Assembly: GCA_002495645.1 (NCBI GenBank) | Contig: DAGF01000025.1 | Location: 1-12,045, forward strand | Direction of reading: 5' to 3' | From: Euryarchaeota archaeon UBA549 | GTDB taxonomy: Archaea > Thermoplasmatota > Poseidoniia > Poseidoniales > Poseidoniaceae | DNA length: 12,045 bases | Shown: piece by piece, positions 6,191 through 12,045 of the stretch | Layout: the number at the start of each line of letters is the position of its first letter | How positions within the stretch are numbered: position 1 is the first letter of the stretch | Made by a program: the position numbers and the translations under genes | The notes under the pieces: model-generated | Databases searched by the model: none | What the model saw: only the letters and a program-made list of their open reading frames with translations | Told to the model about the DNA's origin: nothing

Positions 6191-8763
6191 GCGCTTTCTT
6201 CCTCGCTTATGCTCTCTTGGCCGCGTGCGGCCAACTCCACCAACACAGGCAGGACCATCAGCGCCAACACGAGCGAAAACAACACCGTGATGGCGGTGAT
6301 CAAACCGAAATCCTGGATGATGGGCATCGGGGAGAACAACAAAACGGCGAAACCTGCCATGGTCGTGGTCGCACTGAGCATCAGCGCCACACCCGTGGTG
6401 TCAATGGCTTCTCGCAGAGCACCCCAGTGGTCGCCACGTTTGGCCAGTTCGACCTCGAAGCGACGCCACATGTGGATGGAGTAATCGATACCAATACCCA
6501 GCGTTAACGCAGTCACCATCACGGTCAGCACGTTCCACTTGAGGCCGATGAGCGCCATTGAACCCACCACCCAAAGAGAGGCGATGCCGACCGGGAAGAG
6601 AACGATGATGGCGGGCATGATGCGGCGGGTCAACAAGAAGAGCACGAGGAAGGACACGATGAGGGAAATCGCCGTGCTCTCAATTTGGGTGGTCGTCAAA
6701 CCGGTCAAGACCGTTTCAAGCATGACCAAATCGCCCGTCACATGGAGGACAGCGTGGTCCTTGAGTTGGTACTTGAGCGTCCCTGAATCATCGGTTGAGC
6801 CAAGAATTTCCACGAAATTGTTGATCACTCGGCTTGATTCAACCGAGGTGGAGGCCTCAACTCGGATTTCATGGCGAAGGTGGACGATGGAGGTGCCATC
6901 GAGATGAACCGTTTGTGCCAGTCGCTCCTCCCATGTTTCACCCGTCAAGGGGTCGGCCACGCTGGTGTTGCCCACGAAGGTGGCATAGAACGAACCCAAA
7001 TCCACGGGCTGCGAGCGGTCGATGGGGTAAACCTCACCAGCAAAGATTTCCAGATTGTGAGCCTCACCCAAACTGGTGTTTCGCAACAAAGCGTCCCTCA
7101 TCAGCGGATAAGGTCCTTCGTAGGAGGGAGATGAGATTCGGAAATTCGTCCCAACAATGTCGTTGTTGGACTTGAGGTCAAAGTGGAAATTACGAACCTC
7201 GCTGAGCAAATCCAAATCTCCGGGGATGGAGGATTGGTCTTCAGCCGGCTCCATCAACAAGTGAATGACCTTCCATCCAGCGCTTTCATACCCGTCGTTC
7301 AATTCATCGCGAACCTCCATGATATCCATGTCTTCATTGACGAAGTCGGCCAAATCAAAATCCGTCTCCAGCGACGCAGCCCCGTAAATGGCCAAACCAG
7401 AGATGAGGACGGTCACGAGGATTACGCCGACTTGCTGCTTTTGTTGAACCCGAACGATTTGGTTGGTTAGGGCAGGGAAACGAAGTGAGGGTCGGTCAAC
7501 CACCTCGACCTGTTTGGAAAACATGACGTGCAGCGCCCCCACAAAGACCGTGGAGGAAATGAAGGCCGAGACAACACCCAACGAGAGGGCGTAGCCCAAG
7601 ACCGCCAGCGGCGGCAAAGGTGAGATGACGTTCGCCATGAAGGCGGCCACGGTGGTGACCACTGCCAGCGAAAGGGGCATGGAGAGGTGTCCACAGGCTC
7701 GCAACCACGATTCAGAGACGGTCGGGAACTCGTCTTTGAAGGTCCGTTGGGAGCGTTGGAGGTGAATTGCATAGTCAATGCCCAGGCCCAAGACAAGCGG
7801 AGCAACGGTTGCTTCCAAAGCGGTGAACCGTGCCCCAGCCACGTTGAGAATCCCGTAGGTCCAAATCAACGCACTGGTCAAACCGACGATGGGGAAGACA
7901 ACGCTTGAGAGCGAGCGGAAAGCGACCGAGAGCATCAGCACGACGACGATGAACGCCAGCAGGACGAGAAGGAGCAAATTGTCAAAGGTGCCCTCATCGA
8001 TATCGTGGGCCAACAGGTCGTTGGAGATGACTTCGTAGGTCAGGGACGACGAGGTTGAACGCTCGTTGAACACATCACGAAGCTGATCTTGCAGCATGCG
8101 ACGGTGCGTTTCATCAAGGTCGGGATCCACCTCCAGCACCCAAAGCGTTGAGGTAGCCGTTGGGGTTGCCGTGCCCGAACCGTCGTCGAGGTAAACACAC
8201 ACGGGCTCGTAGTCAAGGTCCTTGTGAAGAAGTGCAGAGGAAGCATAGGTGGCGGCCGAAAGCAACTGGTCGTCGGCCGTCAAACCGCACGTTTCATTTT
8301 CGTCAAACAGGACATCCAAGACATCCGACCAGGAGGTAAAGGAAGCGAGGTCTTGGCCGTCGCCCTCCTCGTCGAGGGCCAACTGGAGGATGCCCGGGGC
8401 GGTGGTCCAAACCTTGACCATCTGCTCGCGCTTGTCCGATTCGTTTTGGAAGTGAGTCAAATCCTCGTTCATCGCTTGCAAGTGTTCCAGCGTCAGGACA
8501 TTGGTTGCGTCGTCTGCGGTGACGTGGACGAAGAGCGGACGCATCTCGTTGGGGAAGTGGGCATGGATGCGGTCGTGGGCGTTGGATGCCTCGGATTCAG
8601 GCGAGAAATCGTTGAGGTCGGTTTGGAAGGTTGGCGGTGAGACGTAGAGATGGCCTGCCAAAACGAGGGTCAAGATGGTGAAAAAAGCGACGATGAACGG
8701 TGCACTGCGCTGAAAAGATGGTGCGGCCTTGGCGAGGCGTTCCTCGAGGTCCGCCTTATCCAT
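6187..8763 (-). CDS. RND/MMPL-superfamily transporter (archaeal HAE3-like)
   Basis: A protein of 858 residues with the duplicated RND layout: one membrane helix (about 22-40), a large external loop (41-260), five or six helices (262-413), a helix at 444-463, a second external loop (464-690) and five helices (696-843). Each half has a Gly-Ile-Asp-Tyr motif in a membrane helix (328-331 and 758-761), a hallmark of MMPL/RND proteins in which the Asp is linked to proton coupling. It probably exports lipids or other hydrophobic compounds, or moves them within the membrane; the substrate cannot be read from sequence. No membrane-fusion or outer-membrane partner is nearby, as expected for archaeal HAE3-type members acting alone. 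The start is uncertain: ATGs at 8763, 8769 and 8787 are in frame and a TTG at 8796 would extend it. I chose the ATG closest to the first helix. No strong ribosome-binding site favours any of them. Confidence 0.92.
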   Translation of the reverse strand: MDKADLEERLAKAAPSFQRSAPFIVAFFTILTLVLAGHLYVSPPTFQTDLNDFSPESEASNAHDRIHAHFPNEMRPLFVHVTADDATNVLTLEHLQAMNEDLTHFQNESDKREQMVKVWTTAPGILQLALDEEGDGQDLASFTSWSDVLDVLFDENETCGLTADDQLLSAATYASSALLHKDLDYEPVCVYLDDGSGTATPTATSTLWVLEVDPDLDETHRRMLQDQLRDVFNERSTSSSLTYEVISNDLLAHDIDEGTFDNLLLLVLLAFIVVVLMLSVAFRSLSSVVFPIVGLTSALIWTYGILNVAGARFTALEATVAPLVLGLGIDYAIHLQRSQRTFKDEFPTVSESWLRACGHLSMPLSLAVVTTVAAFMANVISPLPPLAVLGYALSLGVVSAFISSTVFVGALHVMFSKQVEVVDRPSLRFPALTNQIVRVQQKQQVGVILVTVLISGLAIYGAASLETDFDLADFVNEDMDIMEVRDELNDGYESAGWKVIHLLMEPAEDQSSIPGDLDLLSEVRNFHFDLKSNNDIVGTNFRISSPSYEGPYPLMRDALLRNTSLGEAHNLEIFAGEVYPIDRSQPVDLGSFYATFVGNTSVADPLTGETWEERLAQTVHLDGTSIVHLRHEIRVEASTSVESSRVINNFVEILGSTDDSGTLKYQLKDHAVLHVTGDLVMLETVLTGLTTTQIESTAISLIVSFLVLFLLTRRIMPAIIVLFPVGIASLWVVGSMALIGLKWNVLTVMVTALTLGIGIDYSIHMWRRFEVELAKRGDHWGALREAIDTTGVALMLSATTTMAGFAVLLFSPMPIIQDFGLITAITVLFSLVLALMVLPVLVELAARGQESISEEESA

Positions 8764-8900
8764 GGTCATGCCCTGTGTGTGAAGCATAAAAACCAACAGG
8801 TGATTTTGTGGTTGAGAATTGTCCTTCTTCTACACCAAAACAGCGGCACCGATAGAGGAGAAGGTTCAAAGGAAGAAGGCAGGTCGGAAGGCCGGTTATC
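8764..8900. promoter_or_regulatory. divergent spacer between transporter gene and rpoL
   Basis: The two neighbouring genes are transcribed away from this 137-bp stretch, so it should carry both promoters. In the plus direction GGAAGG at about 8885-8890 is a possible ribosome-binding site roughly ten bases before the rpoL ATG. A CATAAAAA run at about 8785-8792 could be a TATA box, but would imply a leader of some 85 bases. No convincing minus-strand TATA box was found. The left boundary moves if the transporter starts at 8769 or 8787. Confidence 0.35.
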
Positions 8901-9158
8901 ATGGGAGTTACGGTCCTCAAGCGAGAGAAAAACGAGTTGCGCCTGCGAATTATTGGCGAGAGCCACACGGCCCTCCAAGTCCTCCGTGAGCGACTCAACA
9001 ACCACAAAGACGTGGACTACGCCAATTATTTCCCCGGCCATCCCGAACTCGATGACCCCGAATTCTATATCCGCACCACCTCCAAGGCTGGTGTTGAAAA
9101 AGTGTTGAACGACATCATCGGTGGCGTCGCTTCTGAGTTTGAAGGCGCCAGTCTCTGA
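8901..9158 (+). CDS. rpoL: DNA-directed RNA polymerase subunit L (Rpo11)
   Basis: An 85-residue protein of the usual size for archaeal Rpo11/RpoL, the counterpart of eukaryotic Rpb11. Rpo11 pairs with Rpo3 (RpoD) to form the alpha-like platform on which RNA polymerase assembles. The family pattern is clear: an N-terminal strand rich in charged residues, Gly-Glu-Ser-His-Thr at 19-23 followed by the helix bearing Leu-Arg at 28-29, the central Tyr-Phe-Pro-Gly-His-Pro at 43-48, and Phe-Tyr-Ile-Arg-Thr at 55-59. It ends in the usual C-terminal helix. The product is cytoplasmic and essential in known archaea. The start is an ATG with a weak GGAAGG upstream. truD follows after 17 bp on the same strand, which supports a shared transcript. 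Confidence 0.95.
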   Translation: MGVTVLKREKNELRLRIIGESHTALQVLRERLNNHKDVDYANYFPGHPELDDPEFYIRTTSKAGVEKVLNDIIGGVASEFEGASL

Positions 9159-9175
9159 AGAAACAGGTCGTTTCC

Positions 9176-10570
9176 ATGTCCGACCCCATCGCTCAAGCCA
9201 TCGGCTTGCAGGGGTATGCTACTTCCCATGACGGCATCGGTGGCCGAATTAAGGCGAGGGTTACGGACTTTCGCGTAGAAGAGATGGCCACGCCCGTCCA
9301 TCTCGATAACCGTGGTCGCTTCACAGTGGCCAAAATCACCCTGACAAATTGGGAAACAAATCGCTTTTGCAACCAACTTTCTGCAAAACTCCGCATTCCT
9401 CGCAACAGGGTCTTTTTCGCAGGGACCAAGGACAAGCGAGCTGTGACCTCCCAACTCTTTGTCATCGATGCGCCCATGAACAAGGTGGCCGAAGTTGAAC
9501 TCCCGGACGTGGAAATTGAGGTCCTCGGTCGAACCCATCAGAAAATCGGCTTTGGTAATCACCGAGGCAATCGCTTCACCATCGTGGTGCGAGGTTGTTG
9601 CCATCCCGACGGCACACCGATGACCGATGATGAGGCCATGGATGAGGTCAACCGCATCCAAGACGACATGGAGGCCGCTCTTGGCGGTCAACGATTCCCC
9701 AATTGGATCGGCCCGCAGCGGTTTGGTTCCGGTCGCCCCGTTACGCCCCATGTTGGTCGTCATGTGGTCAACGAAAACTGGGAAGAAGCGGTCATGACCT
9801 ACCTGTCCATGGAGGGGCCCAACGAAGGTGAGGAAGCCCAGGCCATTCGCCAACGCATCCGTGAGAACGGTATCGACGAGGGGTTGCTCGACGACCTCCC
9901 CCGTTGGATGGGTTTTGAGCGACGTATGATTGAGCACCTGCTGTCAAACCCGGACGACCATGTCGGCGCTTTTCGAAAACTGCCCACCAACCTGCAACTC
10001 ATGACCGTCCATGCCTTGCAGTCCATCGTGTTCAACAAGTCCCTCCAGCGACGTTTGGAAGAGGGCCTCCCGCTTGCGCGCCCTGTGGTGGGCGACATCG
10101 TGGGCCGCGTGGATGAGAAGAGCCAACTCGATGTGAATTCCTGCGTCGTAGTCCAAGAGCGCACCCTCAACCGCATCAGCCGAAACTGCGACCTTGGACG
10201 CCTGATGACCACCGGTCCGCTGCCCGGTAGTGAAATTTCCACCTCAGAAGGCGAGCCCGGCCAACTTGAACAGGCCACCATTGAGGCAGAAGGCCTTGGC
10301 GACCTCTCATGGGATGTTGAGGCTGTACCCCGCCTCTCAAGCAAGGGGACCCGTCGCGGTTTGGTCGCTGAATTCAAGGAATTCTCTGTTGACACCGTCC
10401 CGATTGCCGAGGGCAGCACGCTGGACAAGCGCTGGGAAGAAGGCCCAGGTGAAGACGACCGCTGGCATCCAGAAGGTGCGTGTGTTCGGTTCCGATTTAC
10501 CCTGGGCTCGGGAAGCTATGCAACGGTGTTGCTTCGCGAATTCATGAAAGGCCCCCTCGCCAACATGTGA
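9176..10570 (+). CDS. truD: tRNA pseudouridine synthase TruD
   Basis: A 464-residue enzyme of the TruD family, which converts uridine 13 in tRNA to pseudouridine in bacteria; archaeal members modify tRNA and possibly other RNAs. The family motifs are visible: Asp-Phe-x-Val-Glu-Glu at 31-36, Gly-Thr-Lys-Asp-Lys-x-Ala-Val-Thr at 83-91 with Asp86 as the expected catalytic nucleophile, Gly-Asn-His-x-Gly-Asn-Arg-Phe at 127-134, and Pro-Asn-Trp-x-Gly-Pro-Gln-Arg-Phe-Gly at 175-184. The region between about 190 and 400 contains the TRUD insertion domain, and Gly-Ser-Tyr-Ala-Thr closes the fold at 446-450. All key residues are present, so the enzyme should be active. The preceding gap to rpoL is 17 bp with no strong ribosome-binding site, which favours cotranscription. 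The length is slightly above the common archaeal size because of acidic insertions near 356-380 and 420-430. Confidence 0.95.
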   Translation: MSDPIAQAIGLQGYATSHDGIGGRIKARVTDFRVEEMATPVHLDNRGRFTVAKITLTNWETNRFCNQLSAKLRIPRNRVFFAGTKDKRAVTSQLFVIDAPMNKVAEVELPDVEIEVLGRTHQKIGFGNHRGNRFTIVVRGCCHPDGTPMTDDEAMDEVNRIQDDMEAALGGQRFPNWIGPQRFGSGRPVTPHVGRHVVNENWEEAVMTYLSMEGPNEGEEAQAIRQRIRENGIDEGLLDDLPRWMGFERRMIEHLLSNPDDHVGAFRKLPTNLQLMTVHALQSIVFNKSLQRRLEEGLPLARPVVGDIVGRVDEKSQLDVNSCVVVQERTLNRISRNCDLGRLMTTGPLPGSEISTSEGEPGQLEQATIEAEGLGDLSWDVEAVPRLSSKGTRRGLVAEFKEFSVDTVPIAEGSTLDKRWEEGPGEDDRWHPEGACVRFRFTLGSGSYATVLLREFMKGPLANM

Positions 10571-10623
10571 TGCTGGCTCCTCATCGGAGCGAGCAGGTCT
10601 ATCCCGTAGAAACTGAGCGGGAT
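10571..10623 (+). terminator. two tandem hairpins immediately after truD
   Basis: The first stem begins at the base after the truD stop. TGCT at 10571-10574 and GCTCC at 10576-10580 pair with GGAGC at 10586-10590 and AGCA at 10592-10595, leaving one G-G mismatch and a 5-base loop. The second pairs ATCCCG (10601-10606) with CGGGAT (10618-10623) around an 11-base loop. Neither is followed by a T-run, so intrinsic termination is not certain; mRNA 3'-end protection is an alternative. Stems were found by eye and no folding energy was computed. Confidence 0.4.
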
Positions 10624-10810
10624 GATGGCTAAGCAAAACACGCGGGTGGAAATGGCCTCGTTCAATCAGTAAAGAGTCGCCTGAAACGGTGAAAGCAAAC
10701 TGTTTTCACGGCTGGAAAAATGTTTATGTTGACCACCCCCCCAAATTATCCCTTCATGAACCGTCGGGATGGTTATTTTCATCAATATCTTTTGGGAGTG
10801 GTGAAACAAG
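10624..10810 (+). promoter_or_regulatory. non-coding leader region upstream of the membrane gene at 10811
   Basis: This 187-bp stretch holds no supportable gene. It contains a strong hairpin at 10689-10709. A BRE/TATA-like GGAAAAATGTTTATG follows at about 10713-10727, then a run of seven C at 10736-10742. Using that box would give a leader of roughly 60 bases. A GGTGA at 10800-10804, complementary to the 16S anti-Shine-Dalgarno core, sits six bases before the ATG. A second A/T-rich box (CAATATCTTTT, about 10783-10793) would instead give a leaderless message. The GGTGA makes the leadered model more likely. Confidence 0.4.
10689..10709 (+). other. 9-bp hairpin with 3-base loop
   Basis: GTGAAAGCA pairs with TGTTTTCAC around the loop AAC, giving nine pairs including one G-T wobble. 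It lies midway between truD and the next gene, and just before the TATA-like box. It could end readthrough from the truD operon (four T lie in its right arm), be an operator, or belong to a small RNA. No function is proven. Confidence 0.4.
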
Positions 10811-11629
10811 ATGGAAGGAGGGGGCGACAAAAGGGATGGAAAACCCCCTCAAAACATTGTTCTGAACGCCTCATACCTCTCAGAAAATGACGCATCAGAA
10901 GAGAACCACTCGCCTGAAATTCGTACTCAACCCCAACCATCTGCTCCTGCTTCAATGGGTCTAAGCATCGCTTCGTTGCGTGAACGCTTTTCACGAGCAT
11001 CTCCCGTGCAACAAAAGCGATTCACTGCAGGCCTAATTGGTTTTCCAATCGTGGTAGGAGTATTGTGCTTTGTCCTCTATATGGCGTTCTGGACTGACTA
11101 CGACTCAAGAGGAATGGAAGAGGGAAGGAGGGTCCAAATTGATGGTCAAAGCCATGATGTCTACGAATTTGACATGCCTTCTCGCTTTCAAGATGAATTT
11201 CCTGCCGAAAGCGGCTGGAACATGAAAATTCGTCATGATTTTTCTGAGTATGATTATCGCATTAGGAGCGATTTCTTTTCCGGTACAGCCATCGATGATG
11301 ATGGCTCAGTATGGCTGGAATTTGAGGAGACAGAGGACAGACCCATGTACATCCAAGTGGAAGACGACATCATCCGATTAGCCCTCTCCTACAGCGCATA
11401 CGAACCGGTCAAAATCTCCTACTCTTACACGCCTGACGCCATATTTTTCGCCTTTGAGTGGACCGTGTGCCTTGTTTGGCCGGTATGCGCATTCGCCGCC
11501 ATCAAGTGGGGCTTCGCCTCAAATCGACCAGAATTTGCTTATGGCGTCATGATTTCTGGGGGCATTGCAACGTTGTTGATTTTACCAACCCTTTGGATCA
11601 TCGTTTCAAGGCCCTACCCATTTTTTTGA
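10811..11629 (+). CDS. three-helix membrane protein of unknown function
   Basis: A 272-residue protein I do not recognise. Residues 1-70 are hydrophilic, Glu/Pro/Ser-rich and probably disordered in the cytoplasm. A membrane helix follows at about 73-94. Residues 95-208 are acidic with alternating strand-like hydrophobics, probably an external beta domain. Two more helices lie at about 210-232 and 242-265, and the protein ends in Pro-Tyr-Pro-Phe-Phe. The ATG at 10811 is supported by GGTGA six bases upstream; a second ATG at codon 50 would remove the disordered part. The gene is AT-richer than the rpoL-truD block: bases 11221-11280 have 20 G/C of 60, while 2461-2520 in the Kelch gene have 40 of 60. 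It ends one base from the convergent gene on its right. The real-gene call rests on length, start signal and coherent topology. Confidence 0.75.
   Translation: MEGGGDKRDGKPPQNIVLNASYLSENDASEENHSPEIRTQPQPSAPASMGLSIASLRERFSRASPVQQKRFTAGLIGFPIVVGVLCFVLYMAFWTDYDSRGMEEGRRVQIDGQSHDVYEFDMPSRFQDEFPAESGWNMKIRHDFSEYDYRIRSDFFSGTAIDDDGSVWLEFEETEDRPMYIQVEDDIIRLALSYSAYEPVKISYSYTPDAIFFAFEWTVCLVWPVCAFAAIKWGFASNRPEFAYGVMISGGIATLLILPTLWIIVSRPYPFF
11621..11627 (+). terminator. oligo-T run at the end of the membrane gene
   Basis: Seven consecutive T run into the stop codon, encoding the final Phe residues. Archaeal RNA polymerase can stop at oligo-T tracts without a hairpin, so this may end the plus-strand transcript before it crosses the convergent gene. 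One short tract alone is weak evidence. Confidence 0.35.
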
Positions 11630-11630
11630 T

Positions 11631-12029
11631 TCAATCAATGTCCCAGAACGGATTTTCGTCATTTTGTTGAATTTGTAAATCTCGGTCGTAGACCAGATAC
11701 GTTGTGAGGCCAGTTTCAAAGCGGGTGATGTTTCCAACCTTGTGCTGAGCAACGATTTTGCTCGTGATGACCTTTTTCGTGAAGTTGTTTCGGTGATCGG
11801 GAATCAAGCCGTTAAGGCGTTGGCCATCAAACTCAGCCTCCTTCATCCAAACTTCCTCTTTGCTGCCGGCGCGGAGCAGCACCTCGAGGCTGGTTGAAGC
11901 GTTATCTGCGGCTCCTGTTTCCGCCACGGACGAGTGTCTTTCTACAGACCCCATCCTGATGACCGCAGCTATCGATATAATCAGTGCAAAGCCGCCAACG
12001 CTCATCAAAACCGCGCCTGGAATTAACAT
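11631..12029 (-). CDS. small single-pass membrane protein of unknown function, possibly 5'-partial
   Basis: The visible protein has 132 residues: a membrane helix at about 4-25, then a soluble ~105-residue domain ending in Asn-Pro-Phe-Trp-Asp-Ile-Asp. The soluble part has strand-like alternation and an Asn-x-Ser/Thr at 43-45, so an external position is plausible. I recognise no family. The start is the ATG at 12029, but the frame stays open through the remaining 16 bases to the window edge, so the true start may lie outside. A GAGG at about 12041-12044 on the minus strand is a weak ribosome-binding candidate about 11 bases upstream. The gene ends one base from the convergent gene at 11629 and is similarly AT-rich. 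Its layout (a helix followed by a small external domain) resembles part of its neighbour, but no residue-level similarity was seen. Confidence 0.65.
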   Translation of the reverse strand: MLIPGAVLMSVGGFALIISIAAVIRMGSVERHSSVAETGAADNASTSLEVLLRAGSKEEVWMKEAEFDGQRLNGLIPDHRNNFTKKVITSKIVAQHKVGNITRFETGLTTYLVYDRDLQIQQNDENPFWDID

Positions 12030-12045
12030 TGCGAGTCTGTCCTCG

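Noticed and set aside
8764..8796. TTG or upstream ATG start for the transporter
   Set aside because: These add up to 11 residues without a ribosome-binding site to favour them. They cannot be excluded, so the uncertainty is stated in the gene entry.
9065..9937. 290-codon minus-strand open frame over rpoL and truD
   Set aside because: Antisense to two well-recognised genes with intact motifs, and itself without recognisable domains.
10615..10700. Box C/D small RNA after truD
   Set aside because: A GGATGATGG and two CTGA strings are present, but the C-like box deviates from RTGATGA and the spacing to the next CTGA (about 60 bases) is too long for an archaeal C/D RNA.
1..12045. CRISPR array, tRNA, rRNA, insertion sequence or defence cassette
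   Set aside because: I saw no regularly spaced direct repeats, no cloverleaf-like segment in the gaps, no transposase or nuclease motifs, and no terminal inverted repeats flanking a gene.

Overview
This window looks like a chromosomal segment of a euryarchaeon, most likely a marine planktonic lineage such as Candidatus Poseidoniales (Marine Group II). The evidence is an archaeal-type RNA polymerase subunit Rpo11/RpoL, an archaeal-size TruD, a DUF2240-type protein (a family known from archaea), and a very large Kelch/CARDB surface protein with one C-terminal membrane anchor. The domain assignment is firm. The order-level placement is inference from gene content and style, since no marker search could be run.

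Layout: eight protein genes. (1) 104-724, minus: a small zinc-ribbon protein with one membrane segment. (2) 840-5537, plus: a 1565-residue secreted, membrane-anchored protein with an N-terminal Kelch propeller, Ig-like domains and a CARDB domain, and a charged cytoplasmic tail. (3) 5537-6190, plus: a DUF2240-like protein whose start overlaps the stop of gene 2 by one base. (4) 6187-8763, minus: an RND/MMPL-superfamily transporter, convergent with gene 3 and sharing 4 bp with it. (5) 8901-9158, plus: rpoL. (6) 9176-10570, plus: truD, 17 bp after rpoL. (7) 10811-11629, plus: a three-helix membrane protein of unknown function. (8) 11631-12029, minus: a one-helix membrane protein of unknown function that may run off the right edge, convergent with gene 7 and one base from it.

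The middle (about 840-10570) is GC-rich, tightly packed and made of conserved or cell-surface genes. rpoL-truD is a plausible information-processing operon. The Kelch/DUF2240 pair is probably cotranscribed. The two ends (about 1-800 and about 10700-12045) are visibly AT-richer and hold small membrane proteins I cannot assign to families. They may be lineage-specific or transferred genes flanking a core block. The 240-bp gap after truD holds three hairpins and is the only substantial non-coding stretch.

I see no CRISPR array, tRNA, rRNA, insertion sequence or defence cassette. The least explained parts are the cytoplasmic tail of the Kelch protein, the hairpin cluster after truD, and the AT-rich membrane genes at both ends.
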